A DNA stretch of 64,000 nucleotides from Erythrobacter sp. YJ-T3-07 (GCF_015999305.1 NZ_JAEAGP010000001.1:124001-188000); one strand, 5' to 3'; shown: positions 51,504 to 60,692, numbered from the stretch's first letter. Made by a program: numbers and translations. The notes: a model not told the origin generated them from the sequence alone.

Positions 51504-52163
51504 ATGGCTTATTCAGATCAACAGATGAGCGGCAACAAGATTGTCGCGATCATCATAGTCGGTCTTATTCATGTCGCCATCGGCTACGTCCTCATTACCG
51601 GCCTGGCCTATTCAGCCGTCAAGAAGGTCGTGGAACGGGTGACGACAGTCGATATCGAAGAACCGCCGCCCCCCGAACCCGAGGAAGAGCCGCCGCCGCC
51701 TGAGCCGCAGCCTGAAACGGCTCCGCCGCCGCCCGTGGCTCCGCCGCCGCCGATTTCGGTTGCGACGAACCCGCCGCAGGTGCGCACGCAGCAGACGATT
51801 CCGCCGCCCGCACCGCCGGCGCTGCGGATTCCTCCGGCAGCACCGGTTGCGCCTCCCGCGCCGCCGCCGCCGCCTCCCCCGCCTCCCCCGCCCGCGGATC
51901 CGCTCCGCCCGTCCAACAATCCGGGCTCCTGGATCAGCGATTCCGACTATCGGTCGAGCTGGGTCAGCCGCGAGTATTCGGGCACGGTTTCGTTTACCGT
52001 TACGGTCGGCAGCAACGGCCGTGTGTCGGGCTGCTCGGTTACCGGCGGGAGCGCGCCGGGCGAGCTGAAGGATGCCACCTGCCGTCTGGTGGAGCGCCGC
52101 GCGCGCTTCAAGGGCTCGGCAGGCTCGTGGTCCGGTACGGTCCGCTGGCAGATTCCCGACTGA
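51504..52163 (+). CDS. tonB: Energy transducer TonB
   Basis: TonB protein of 219 residues. A single membrane helix (KIVAIIIVGLIHVAIGYVLI, about 12-31) is followed by a long proline-rich, Glu-rich periplasmic spacer (about 53-134) and a C-terminal TonB domain (YSGTVSFTVTVGSNGRVSGCSVTGGS ... GTVRWQIPD). Two cysteines in the C-terminal domain, in GCSV and ATCRLV, may pair. It heads the tonB-exbB-exbD-exbD unit and energises outer membrane receptors. Confidence 0.93.
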   Translation: MAYSDQQMSGNKIVAIIIVGLIHVAIGYVLITGLAYSAVKKVVERVTTVDIEEPPPPEPEEEPPPPEPQPETAPPPPVAPPPPISVATNPPQVRTQQTIPPPAPPALRIPPAAPVAPPAPPPPPPPPPPPADPLRPSNNPGSWISDSDYRSSWVSREYSGTVSFTVTVGSNGRVSGCSVTGGSAPGELKDATCRLVERRARFKGSAGSWSGTVRWQIPD

Positions 52164-52247
52164 TTTGAGCGGCGCGCCCCTTCTCCAGGGGAGCTGGGGG
52201 CGCGTCGGAATTGATGGTTTAAGACCTTATTTTTTGGAGACTTCGCG

Positions 52248-52994
52248 ATGTTCATCAATCTTATGGCGGCTGGCGGTGACGCAGGTCCGCAGACTCAGTT
52301 CGGCTTCATGGAAGCGATGGAACAGGGCGGCCCGATCGCCTGGACCATTCTTTTCGTTCTCGTCGTCATGTCGGTCGGCTCGTTCTACATCCTGATCACC
52401 AAGCTGCTCGAGCAGAACAAGGTGCTGGGCCAATACAAGAAGGTCCGCAGCCAGTTCTGGCGTGCCAACAGCCTCGAAGAAGGCGCCGGCAAGCTCGACA
52501 AGAACAGCGCATGGCGCCAGATGGTCGACGACACCGTCGCGGCCCAGGCTTCGCACGGCAAGATGACCGACAGCATGGAAGCGCACGACTGGATGCACGG
52601 TTCGCTGGCCCGTTCGCAGGATGCGATCATGTCGCGTCTCAACGGCGGCCTCGCCTTCCTCGCCACGGTCGGTGCGACCGCGCCGTTCGTCGGTCTGCTC
52701 GGCACCGTGATCGGGATCTACCGCGCGCTGATCAACATCGGTCTCGCCGGTTCGGCCTCGATCGACAAGGTTGCCGGCCCCGTCGGTGAAGCGCTGATCA
52801 TGACCGCGATCGGTCTGCTCGTCGCCGTGCCTGCGGTGTTCGCCTACAACTGGCTGATGTCGCGCAACAAGCGCATCGCTGAGCTGCTGACCGGTTTCTC
52901 GACCGACCTGCTGGCCTACGTCAACTCGAACGGCTCGGTTCGCCCGATGACCGCCGCCTCGACGCAGCAGGCCGCCAAGACCGTCAAGAAGTAA
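52248..52994 (+). CDS. exbB: ExbB proton channel subunit
   Basis: MotA/TolQ/ExbB-family protein of 248 residues. Three membrane segments are visible (about 24-45, 135-160, 178-200). The family signature LAFLATVGATAPFVGLLGTVIGIYRALINIG lies near residue 130, and the conserved channel Thr is in the EALIMTAIGLLVAVPAVFAYNW helix. The ATG has TTGGAGA upstream. It works with ExbD to convert the proton gradient into TonB motion. A hairpin at about 52175-52196 stands between tonB and exbB. Confidence 0.95.
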   Translation: MFINLMAAGGDAGPQTQFGFMEAMEQGGPIAWTILFVLVVMSVGSFYILITKLLEQNKVLGQYKKVRSQFWRANSLEEGAGKLDKNSAWRQMVDDTVAAQASHGKMTDSMEAHDWMHGSLARSQDAIMSRLNGGLAFLATVGATAPFVGLLGTVIGIYRALINIGLAGSASIDKVAGPVGEALIMTAIGLLVAVPAVFAYNWLMSRNKRIAELLTGFSTDLLAYVNSNGSVRPMTAASTQQAAKTVKK

Positions 52995-53083
52995 TCCGGA
53001 TCGGGGCCGCCCATCACGCCACGCTGGTGGTGCGGCCCCCTTCGTTCACTTCTCTGGTCACATAACGGAATAGGACGCAAACC

Positions 53084-53614
53084 ATGGCGATTTCCACGGG
53101 AGGCGACGGCAATACGCCGATGGCAGACATCAACACCACTCCGCTGGTGGACGTGATGCTGGTGCTTCTCATCATCTTCCTGATTGCGGTTCCTGTCGCG
53201 ATCCAGACGATCGAGAAGCTCCAGATTCCGGTCTTCGAATCGGAAGAATCGAAGGACAAGGTCGAAAACCTGCAGCTCACGGTCAGCACCACCGACGCCA
53301 ACGGCAACTCAGCCGGCGAGCCCGGTTACAGCGGTGCGGTGCGTGACGGCGAATGCCGGGTCTACTTCGGCAATACCACGCCGGTGACCTCCGAAGAGCT
53401 GTACGACCAGGCTTTCGAGCGGCTCGACAGTATCGTGCAGCGTGCAGGTGGCCCCGACGCCATCAAGGAAGAGCCCGACCTGATCCCGCAGGTGCACATT
53501 CGCGGCGACGTGAACGCACCTTGGCGGTGTGTCGCCGGCACGATCTACAACGTCCAGGCAGCAGGCTATCCGACCGTCGGGTTCATTTCGAACCCGGTCG
53601 ATCCGGACGCCTGA
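53084..53614 (+). CDS. exbD: ExbD/TolR-family protein, larger paralogue
   Basis: ExbD of 176 residues. The short cytoplasmic lead ends in the conserved [26 protein letters not shown] helix, where the proton-carrying Asp23 sits (PLVDVML). The periplasmic domain is longer than in the two other copies, with a Cys pair (GECRVYF, PWRCVAG). It lies 89 bases after exbB. Whether it couples to TonB or to another energy user cannot be told. Confidence 0.9.
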   Translation: MAISTGGDGNTPMADINTTPLVDVMLVLLIIFLIAVPVAIQTIEKLQIPVFESEESKDKVENLQLTVSTTDANGNSAGEPGYSGAVRDGECRVYFGNTTPVTSEELYDQAFERLDSIVQRAGGPDAIKEEPDLIPQVHIRGDVNAPWRCVAGTIYNVQAAGYPTVGFISNPVDPDA

Positions 53615-53648
53615 TCCGCCGAAGACAAAGATTTAGGAGACCACACCC

Positions 53649-54080
53649 ATGGCTATGTCAGGCGGTTCCGATGATGGCGCCCCGATGATGGAAATGAACA
53701 TGACGCCGTTGATCGACGTCCTGCTCGTTCTCCTCATCATGTTCATCATCACGATCCCGGTGGCGACCCACGCGGTCAACATCGATCTTCCGCAGCCCAA
53801 CCCCAACGATGCGCAGCAGGATATCGACCCGGTCAAGAACAAGATCGTGTTGACCCAGAACGGCGAGATCCTGTGGAATGGCGAGGCCATCAACCAGGGC
53901 CAGCTGGTCCGCAATCTCCAGCTGACCCGCGATATCGAGCCCGAGCCCGAACTGCAGTTCGAGCCCGAGCCCCTCGCCAGCTACGACCTCTCGGCCAAGA
54001 CGCTGAACATCATCAAGGCCTCGGGCGTGACGAAGTTCGGCTTCGTCGGCAACGAACAGTACCGCACCTTCGGCAAGTAG
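53649..54080 (+). CDS. exbD: ExbD/TolR-family protein, second paralogue
   Basis: ExbD of 143 residues. EMNMTPLIDVLLVLLIMFIITIPVATHAVNID is the membrane helix with the proton Asp; the periplasmic part has EILWNGEAINQGQLV and the terminal block VTKFGFVGNEQYRTFGK. TTAGGAGA precedes the ATG. It differs from the first exbD but is very like the third. It ends at the terminator 54125-54152. Confidence 0.92.
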   Translation: MAMSGGSDDGAPMMEMNMTPLIDVLLVLLIMFIITIPVATHAVNIDLPQPNPNDAQQDIDPVKNKIVLTQNGEILWNGEAINQGQLVRNLQLTRDIEPEPELQFEPEPLASYDLSAKTLNIIKASGVTKFGFVGNEQYRTFGK

Positions 54081-54124
54081 GTCCGGTTACATATCAGGCA
54101 GCATTACGATGCAGCCAGGCGATC

Positions 54125-54152
54125 AGGGGGCGGAGTAATCCGCCCCCTTTTT
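54125..54152 (+). terminator. Terminator of the tonB-exbBDD operon
   Basis: AGGGGGCGGA pairs with TCCGCCCCCT around TAAT-type loop bases, followed by TTTT. A strong intrinsic terminator, 45 bases after the second exbD. Confidence 0.9.
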
Positions 54153-54236
54153 CGTGCGCGCTCGTCATATGCAGTTAATTGTTATACTATCTCTCTGGCG
54201 AGCCGCAGAAGTGGCCGCTTCATGGGAGACGAGATG

Positions 54237-54668
54237 ATGGCCAGTGCTGCAATCGACAGAAGCGTGAACGCCCCCGCCCCGGTGGGCGAAATCAACATGA
54301 CCCCGCTGATCGACGTCCTGCTGGTGCTCTTGATCATGTTCATCATCACCATCCCGATCGCGACCAACGCGGTCGAGATCGACGTTGGGGTAGGCGAGGG
54401 CAGCCCGATGGACCCGGTCATCAACAAGGTAGTCGTGACCGAGGGCGGCGCGGTGCTGTGGAACGGCGAAGCCGTCTCGCAGCGCGACCTGGCGACCAAC
54501 CTCACGCTGGCCAGCCGCGTGGCGCCCGAGCCTGAACTGCAGTTCGAGCCCGAGGCAAATGCCAGTTACGACCTGTCGGCTCGCACGCTCGCGCTCATAG
54601 AGGCCTCGCCGGTGACGAAGTTCGGCTTCGTGGGCAACGAGAAGTATCGCAAGTTTACGACGGACTAA
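54237..54668 (+). CDS. exbD: ExbD/TolR-family protein, third paralogue with its own promoter
   Basis: ExbD of 143 residues, clearly a duplicate of the second: NMTPLIDVLLVLLIMFIITIPIATNAVEID, AVLWNGEAVSQRDLATN, PEPELQFEPEANASYDLSARTL and a matching VTKFGFVGNEKYRKF end. It lies beyond the terminator of the operon and has a TATACT box at 54183-54188, so it is transcribed separately. ATGs at 54222, 54234 and 54237 are possible; GGGAGA at 54224-54229 favours 54237. It converges with the helicase gene. Confidence 0.88.
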   Translation: MASAAIDRSVNAPAPVGEINMTPLIDVLLVLLIMFIITIPIATNAVEIDVGVGEGSPMDPVINKVVVTEGGAVLWNGEAVSQRDLATNLTLASRVAPEPELQFEPEANASYDLSARTLALIEASPVTKFGFVGNEKYRKFTTD

Positions 54669-54683
54669 CCTCTCCGGCCCGCC

Positions 54684-57122
54684 CTAACCGGCGGGCCGCA
54701 TCGCCTCCGCCGCAAGGCTTTCGGCCTCGAGCAGCAATTCGTCGTCGATCGAGCCCTGCGGCAGGCTTTCGCGGCCAATCATGACCATAACCGGCACCGC
54801 GAGTGGACTCACACGGTCGAGCCGGACATGGACGAGGTCGCCCTGCGCCCGGTCGAGCAGGTCGCCCAGCCGCCCGACATCGGTCAGCCTCGTGCGTGCG
54901 TCGGCCCACGCAGCCTCGAGCAGCACATGCTCTGGCTCATACTTGCGTAGCACGTCGTAGATCAGGTCGGTCGAGAAGGTCACCTGCTTGCCGGTCTTGC
55001 GCTTGCCGGGGTGCTGCCGCTCGACCAGTCCGCCGATCACCGCGACTTCGCGGAAGGAGCGGCGCAGCAAATGCGAGTCCTGCACCCAGTCGACGAATTC
55101 GTGTGCCAGGATGTCGGGCGATAGCAGAGGCGCAGGATCCTCGACCGGCTTCAGGCCCCACACCGCGAGCGAATAGTCGTTGGCAACGAAGCCGCCGGGC
55201 ATCAGCCCGCGATCTTCCATCCGCTTGGTAATCAGCATGCCCAGCGACTGGTTCGCGTTCCACCCGGTGAAGGTGTAGTAGACCGTGTATTCGCGGCCAC
55301 CGCGCGGGAAGCTTTCGACCAGCAGATTGTCCGGCCCCGGCAGCTCGCTGCGCCAGTCCTGCATCTCCAGCCACTCGCGGACATCATCGGGAAAGCGCGC
55401 CCAGCTTGCCCGGTCGACCAGCATCGCCCTGACCCGGTCGGCCAGATGCGTGGTCAGCGGCATGCGCGCGCCGCCATAGCTCGGGATCATCGCCGACTTG
55501 CTCGATGCGCGCACGATGATCTCCATGTCGCGCAACTGCTCGACCTCCAGCGCGGTGCCCGCGAAGGCGAAGGTATCGCCCGGTGAAAGCTGCGCGGCGA
55601 AGTTCTCCTCCACCCGGCCCAGCGACCGGCCATTCCTGAAACGCACCTCCAGCATCTGCGCATCCATGATGATGCCCGCATTCAGCCGATGGCGCGCGGC
55701 ATGCTGCGGGTGGGTCAGCCGCCACTGGCCCGACCGGTCGCGCACGATCCGCTGGAACCGGTCGTAGGCCTTGAGCGCGTAGCCACCGGTGGCGACGAAG
55801 TTCAGCACCCGCGCGAACACCTCCTCGTCGATCCACGCATAGGGCAGGCAGCTGCGCACTTGCGCGAGCATCTCGGCCTCCTCGAACGGCGCGGCACAGA
55901 CGCAGGCCATCACGTGCTGGGCGAGCACATCGAGCCCGCCCGGCCGGAAATCCTCGCCGTCGCGCTGGCCTTCGTCGACCGCATCCTTGGCCGCCTGCGC
56001 TTCGAGAAATTCGAACCGGTTCCCGGGCACCAGCAGCGCGCGGCTGGGCTGGTCGAGACGGTGATTTGCGCGCCCCACACGCTGGAGCAGCCGTGAAGAG
56101 CCCTTCGGCGCGCCCATCTGCACGACGCAGTCGATATCGCCCCAGTCGACCCCCAGATCGAGGCTGGCGGTCGCGACCAGCGCGCGCAGCTCGCCCGCCG
56201 CCATCGCCCCCTCCACCTTCTCGCGCGCCTCCCGGCTGAGCGAGCCGTGGTGGATACCGATCGGCAGCTTGTCCTCGTTCACATCCCACAGGTGCTGGAA
56301 GATATATTCGGCGAGGAAGCGCGTATTGGTGAAGACCAGCGTGGTGCGGTTCTGCCGCAGCACCTCGTAGAGCTGCGGGATCGCCCAAGTGGCGGCGTGG
56401 CCACCCCACGGGACGCGGTTCTCGTCGGGCAGCAGGATCTCGACCTCGGGCGGAGCGCCCGCCTCGCCCTGCACCACCGCGACCCGGTCTATCTCGCCAT
56501 GGGGCGCCAGCCAGGATCGAAAGCCCTCTTCGTTGGCGACCGTGGCGGAAAGCGCAGCACGCTGCATGTCCGGTGCAATATGCTGCAATCGTGCAAGGCA
56601 CAGTGCCAACAGATCACCACGCTTGCCGGTGGCGAAGGCGTGGATCTCGTCGATCACGATCCGCTGGCACCCTGCGAAGATATCGAAGCTCTCGGGGTAG
56701 GAGAGCAGCAGGGAGAGGCTCTCCGGCGTGGTGAGCAGCACATTGGGCGGCTTGTCACGCTGGCGGCGCTTGCGATCGGACGAGGTATCGCCGCTGCGCG
56801 TCTCGACGCTGATCGGCAGGCCCATCTGCTCGATCGGCGCGATCAGGTTGCGCTGCACATCCTGCGCCAGTGCCTTGAGCGGCGAGACGTAGATCGTGTG
56901 CAACCCCTCCGGCGGCTGCGCATCGCCCAGCCGCGAAGGGGTAAACGCCGCGAGTGTCGGCAGGAAGCCGGCCAGCGTCTTGCCCGCGCCCGTATCGGCG
57001 ACCAGCAGCGCGTGGTCGCCCCGATCGCTCGCCTCCAGCATCGCGCGCTGGTGATCGCGGATGCGCCAGCCGCGCCCCGCGAACCAGGTTTCAATTTCAG
57101 GCGGTACGCGGGTGCCGGTCAT
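54684..57122 (-). CDS. Lhr-like ligase-associated DEXH box helicase
   Basis: Helicase of 812 residues of the Lhr-core group called ligase-associated DNA damage response DEXH box helicase. Walker A VADTGAGKTLAGFLPTLAAF is near residue 36, the DEXH motif is DEIHAF in IVIDEIHAFATGKRGD near 138, and GVDWGDIDCVVQMGAPKGSSRLLQRVGRANHRLDQP is motif V/VI. The C-terminal third is the Lhr winged-helix/beta-barrel region. Usual partners are an exonuclease, ligase and phosphoesterase, none of which is next to it. ATG 57122 is used; 57137 is also possible. Confidence 0.9.
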   Translation of the reverse strand: MTGTRVPPEIETWFAGRGWRIRDHQRAMLEASDRGDHALLVADTGAGKTLAGFLPTLAAFTPSRLGDAQPPEGLHTIYVSPLKALAQDVQRNLIAPIEQMGLPISVETRSGDTSSDRKRRQRDKPPNVLLTTPESLSLLLSYPESFDIFAGCQRIVIDEIHAFATGKRGDLLALCLARLQHIAPDMQRAALSATVANEEGFRSWLAPHGEIDRVAVVQGEAGAPPEVEILLPDENRVPWGGHAATWAIPQLYEVLRQNRTTLVFTNTRFLAEYIFQHLWDVNEDKLPIGIHHGSLSREAREKVEGAMAAGELRALVATASLDLGVDWGDIDCVVQMGAPKGSSRLLQRVGRANHRLDQPSRALLVPGNRFEFLEAQAAKDAVDEGQRDGEDFRPGGLDVLAQHVMACVCAAPFEEAEMLAQVRSCLPYAWIDEEVFARVLNFVATGGYALKAYDRFQRIVRDRSGQWRLTHPQHAARHRLNAGIIMDAQMLEVRFRNGRSLGRVEENFAAQLSPGDTFAFAGTALEVEQLRDMEIIVRASSKSAMIPSYGGARMPLTTHLADRVRAMLVDRASWARFPDDVREWLEMQDWRSELPGPDNLLVESFPRGGREYTVYYTFTGWNANQSLGMLITKRMEDRGLMPGGFVANDYSLAVWGLKPVEDPAPLLSPDILAHEFVDWVQDSHLLRRSFREVAVIGGLVERQHPGKRKTGKQVTFSTDLIYDVLRKYEPEHVLLEAAWADARTRLTDVGRLGDLLDRAQGDLVHVRLDRVSPLAVPVMVMIGRESLPQGSIDDELLLEAESLAAEAMRPAG

Positions 57123-57161
57123 GTTGTCATAATGCACCAGCGCCCCGATGGAGCCGCGCGG

Positions 57162-58157
57162 CTACTCGGCGCCGACATCCTCCATCGCATCCTCGAAGCT
57201 ATCCTCAGCCTCTGACGCGTCCACAGCCTCTTCAGGCTCCGCCTCTGCCTCTTCGGCTGTCGCTAGCTCGGCTTCGGCCATGCGTGCGCGCAGGGTAGCC
57301 TGGTCGACGCCCAGCAGTTCGGCCGCGCGGCGCTGTTCCGAAGGGGTGAGATCGTCGTACCGGCGCGGCTCGGGAAGGCCGAGGTCGGCGCTCTCGACCT
57401 GCTCTATCAGCTGCGGCATCTGCATCATCAGCGCGGGTGCTGACTGCATCATCCCCGCGATCACCTGCGCGTCGGAGTAGCTGGGCAAGCTCTGGGCTGC
57501 GAACTTGGCCCCGGTCGGGGTGGCGAAGAAGGCCTGCAATTCGGCCAGTTCCACATCGCTGAAATGGCCGGCATAGGCCCGCGCGAGGCCTTCGCGCATC
57601 CCAGGCTCGAGCGCGACGAAGGCCTGGTTGAGCACGCCGGTAATCGCCTCGATTTCCGCAGTGGTGCGAGTCTCGTAGACCGGGTCGAAGATCTCGGTCA
57701 GCTCCTCGCGCTGCTCCTCGCTCAACGTATCGACGTCGTCCTTGGCGATACCGGTGTAGCCGGCCAGCTCTTCGCTGCTCATTCCGCCGATCCCGCCCAT
57801 CATGCTGAAGACCGGGCCGGTGATCGAATCGATCAGCTGCCCCATCATCGCGCCCAACACACCCTCGGGCACCAGCTGTCCGGCAACCACCTGCGCATCG
57901 GGCAGGCGCGCTTCGGCGGCAGGCTCGAGCGGCGCGGGCTGGAACATTTGCGCCACCATTGCGCCCATCATGCCCATCACCGCAGTGCCCATCTCCTTCT
58001 CGAAGTCGGGCTCCATCATTTCCACATCGGATTGACCGTCGGAAGCGAACTCGCGCGCTTCGTCCGGCTGCTCACCGGGCACATCCTGCGCGAGCGCGGG
58101 CTGTGCTGCGGCCAACGCCAGCGCGCTCAGCGCGGGGGCAAACGGGAAATGTTTCAT
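57162..58157 (-). CDS. DUF2059-domain secreted protein
   Basis: Protein of 331 residues with a signal peptide (KHFPFAPALSALALAAAQPALAQ). It contains a DUF2059 domain (MREGLARAYAGHFSDVELAELQAFFATPTGAKFAAQSLP, about 185-222). Methionines cluster in GTAVMGMMGAMVAQMF, GAMMGQLIDSITG, FSMMGGIGGM and MMQSAPALMMQMPQL. The last 50 residues are very acidic (EEAEAEPEEAVDASEAEDSFED). Function unknown. It lies between the helicase and the phosphomannomutase gene, same strand. Confidence 0.75.
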   Translation of the reverse strand: MKHFPFAPALSALALAAAQPALAQDVPGEQPDEAREFASDGQSDVEMMEPDFEKEMGTAVMGMMGAMVAQMFQPAPLEPAAEARLPDAQVVAGQLVPEGVLGAMMGQLIDSITGPVFSMMGGIGGMSSEELAGYTGIAKDDVDTLSEEQREELTEIFDPVYETRTTAEIEAITGVLNQAFVALEPGMREGLARAYAGHFSDVELAELQAFFATPTGAKFAAQSLPSYSDAQVIAGMMQSAPALMMQMPQLIEQVESADLGLPEPRRYDDLTPSEQRRAAELLGVDQATLRARMAEAELATAEEAEAEPEEAVDASEAEDSFEDAMEDVGAE

Positions 58158-58186
58158 GATGGTCTCCCCTTTTTAGTCTCTGGGCG

Positions 58187-59590
58187 TCAATGCCCCGCCT
58201 GCGGCCCGCGTTCGAGGCCTGACAGCGCCAGCTGCTCGTCGATCTGCTGCATCAATCGCGCGAGGCCCGCCTCACTGTCGCTTTCGGCGCGCGCGACCAG
58301 CACGTCCTGCGTGTTGGAAGCGCGCAGCAGCCACCAGCCATCGGCATTGGTCACGCGCACGCCGTCGGTCGCATCGACCTCCGCCGGGGAATCGGCCAGC
58401 CGGTCGCGCACCTCCTCGACCGCAGCAAACTTGCGGCTTTCATCCACCTGGAAGCGCATTTCGGGGGTGTTGACCATGGCGGGCATGGCTCCGCGCAATT
58501 CGGTGACGGAACGCCCCAGCCGCGACGATGCCGCGATCAGCCGGACCCCGGCGTAAAGCGCATCGTCGTAGCCGTAATAGGTATCGGCGAAGAACACGTG
58601 CCCGCTCATCTCTCCGGCCAGCGGCGCGCCAGTTTCCTTCATTTTGGACTTAATCAGCGAATGGCCGGTCTTCCACATCACCGGCTTGCCACCATGCGCC
58701 TCGACATGGTCGAACAGCGCACGGCTGGCCTTCACATCGGCGATAATCGTCGCCCCGGCGCGTCTTTGCAGCAGATCCTGCGCATAGATCATCAGCAGCT
58801 GGTCGCCCCAGATCACCCGCCCCTCGCCATCGATCGCGCCGATCCGGTCGCCGTCGCCGTCGAAGGCAATTCCGAAGTCGAGCTGCTTGTCCGCGACCAG
58901 CGCGCGCAGGTCCGCCAGATTCGCCTCGACCGTCGGATCGGGATGATGATTGGGGAAGGTGCCATCGACCTCTGCGTAAAGCACATGATGTTCACCGGGC
59001 AGCCGCGCGACGAGCTTTTCGAGCGCGGGCCCGGCCGAGCCATTGCCCGCGTCCCAGCCGATCTTGAGCGTCGCGAGCGAGGCCGGGTCGATCCCGTCCA
59101 GCCCTTCCAGCAACCGCTCCACATAGGCATCGATCAGCGGGCGATCGAAGACCGAGCCCGTGCCATGCTCCCAATCGCCCGCAGCGGCGACTTCGCCGAG
59201 CTGCTGGATGTCCGCCCCGAAAAACGGGCGGCCCTGAAACACCATCTTGAAGCCGTTGTAATTGGGGGGATTATGGCTGCCGGTTATCTGGATGCCGCCA
59301 TCCACATCATCGGCTGAGGCTTCCGCGTAATAGAGCATCGGCGTCGGGCCGAGGCCGACCCGCACGACATCGCACCCACTCGCGGTCAGTCCTTCGACCA
59401 GCGCGTGTTCGAGCACCGGCGAGCTTTGCCGCCCGTCATAGCCGACCGCCACGCGCGATCCGCCGCTGCGTTTGAGCATCGAGCCGAAGCTGCGCCCGAT
59501 CGCGCGAGCGTCGTCCGCCTCCAGCGTTTCGCCGATAATGCCGCGGATATCATATTCGCGCAAAATGGTCGGGTCGAAGGCGTGGCTCAT
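58187..59590 (-). CDS. Phosphomannomutase/phosphoglucomutase
   Basis: Alpha-D-phosphohexomutase of 467 residues (AlgC/PGM-type). The phosphoserine loop is in ITGSHNPPNYNGFKM near residue 105; the Mg loop is DGDGDRIG near 246; the sugar-ring loop is GEMSGHVFFADTYYGYDDA near 330; the phosphate loop is RASNTQDVLVARAES near 433. It interconverts mannose 6- and 1-phosphate (and often glucose) for surface polysaccharides and sphingoglycolipids. It overlaps the J-domain gene by four bases. Confidence 0.93.
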   Translation of the reverse strand: MSHAFDPTILREYDIRGIIGETLEADDARAIGRSFGSMLKRSGGSRVAVGYDGRQSSPVLEHALVEGLTASGCDVVRVGLGPTPMLYYAEASADDVDGGIQITGSHNPPNYNGFKMVFQGRPFFGADIQQLGEVAAAGDWEHGTGSVFDRPLIDAYVERLLEGLDGIDPASLATLKIGWDAGNGSAGPALEKLVARLPGEHHVLYAEVDGTFPNHHPDPTVEANLADLRALVADKQLDFGIAFDGDGDRIGAIDGEGRVIWGDQLLMIYAQDLLQRRAGATIIADVKASRALFDHVEAHGGKPVMWKTGHSLIKSKMKETGAPLAGEMSGHVFFADTYYGYDDALYAGVRLIAASSRLGRSVTELRGAMPAMVNTPEMRFQVDESRKFAAVEEVRDRLADSPAEVDATDGVRVTNADGWWLLRASNTQDVLVARAESDSEAGLARLMQQIDEQLALSGLERGPQAGH

Positions 59591-59883
59591 CTCGGTTTCT
59601 CGCTTGGCGGAAGTTGGTCGATCAGGATGTCACGCGCGGCGTTCGCCTCGTGCACCTGCGCTGCCGTACCGCCCCGGTCCGGGTGGACCTGGCTGACCAG
59701 CGCCTTGTGCGCTTCGACAATCTGCGCGTGGCTCGCATCGGCGGGCACGTTCAGCAGCTTGCGCGCACGAAACACCGCCTGCGACCGGGTCGGGGCCGGT
59801 TTGAGGAAGTCCCATGGCCATCGCCCGAACGCCCAGCGGCAAACGACGCTGAGCAGTGCGGCGATGATCAGGAACCGGATCAT
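59587..59883 (-). CDS. Small membrane-anchored J-domain protein
   Basis: Protein of 98 residues. An N-terminal membrane helix (IRFLIIAALLSVVCRWAFG, 2-20) is followed by a J domain (about 45-98) with the key HPD in VSQVHPDRGGTA. It has the size and plan of TIM14/Pam18-type anchors, which recruit DnaK to the membrane. The ATG overlaps the mipZ stop by four bases, and its stop overlaps the start of the mutase gene, so all three are co-translated. Confidence 0.88.
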   Translation of the reverse strand: MIRFLIIAALLSVVCRWAFGRWPWDFLKPAPTRSQAVFRARKLLNVPADASHAQIVEAHKALVSQVHPDRGGTAAQVHEANAARDILIDQLPPSEKPR

Positions 59884-60692
59884 GCAGCTTCCAGCGCCCG
59901 ATCGGCCCCTTCGGGAACCGGCAGGTTCAGGTTCTGGACCAGCTGGCGCAGCTCCTGCCGGGCGACCAGATGGCTGGTCCCCAGATCGCCCAGGTGCCCC
60001 TTGTCGAGCAGCGTCAGGCCCGAGGGGAACAGCTCGCGATAGATGACGCGTTCGGACAGGCCGGAGGAGACGCGGAAACCGACCCGCTTGCTCAGTTCGG
60101 TCAGCGCGCGTTCGATGCGGACCATGTTGCGCGCCTCGGTGTGGCCGGTGCGGTTGCGCACCACCACCCAGTCCATCTGCGGGCGGTTCTGCTCGATCGT
60201 GGTTTTGCTGCGCGCCAGCCGCGCCTCCCAGATCGCCTCGGCATAGAAGCTCAGGCGGCGGACCTTGAAGCTTTCCGCATCGACCTGGCCGATCAGATCG
60301 AAATCGACGAAACTGTCGTTGAGCGGAGTGACCAGCGTATCGGCTTCCTTGGCTGCATGCTGCGCCAGCGGATCGTCGCGACCGGGCGTGTCGAACAGCA
60401 GGAAATCGGCATCGGCGGCGAGTTCCTTCGCCTTTTCCTCCAGCGCCTCGGCATTCCCGCCCGCAAACACCTCGCATCGCGCGGTCGGCAGCACGATGCC
60501 GCGACGGCGTGCGGTTTCGTCGCGGTTTTCGAAATAGCGATCCATCGTGCGCTGACGGTGGTCGAGATCGATCGCAGCCACCCGCGCACCCTGATAGGCC
60601 AGCGCGACCGCCACATGGACTGCGGTGGTCGATTTGCCGGTCCCGCCCTTTTCGTTGGCGAAGACAATGCGATGGGGGCGATGGCCAGTCAC
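59880..60692 (-). CDS. mipZ: MipZ division-plane positioning ATPase
   Basis: ParA/MinD-superfamily ATPase of 270 residues. The deviant Walker A is EKGGTGKSTTAVH (14-26), Walker B lies in FLLFDTPGRDD near residue 101, and KTTIEQNRPQMDWVVVRNR and AFD-like switch regions match MipZ. In Caulobacter, MipZ forms a polar gradient with ParB that keeps FtsZ at mid-cell. It is the first gene of the mipZ-J-domain-phosphomannomutase unit. A general ParA is less likely because of length and the TPG motif. Confidence 0.9.
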   Translation of the reverse strand: MTGHRPHRIVFANEKGGTGKSTTAVHVAVALAYQGARVAAIDLDHRQRTMDRYFENRDETARRRGIVLPTARCEVFAGGNAEALEEKAKELAADADFLLFDTPGRDDPLAQHAAKEADTLVTPLNDSFVDFDLIGQVDAESFKVRRLSFYAEAIWEARLARSKTTIEQNRPQMDWVVVRNRTGHTEARNMVRIERALTELSKRVGFRVSSGLSERVIYRELFPSGLTLLDKGHLGDLGTSHLVARQELRQLVQNLNLPVPEGADRALEAA

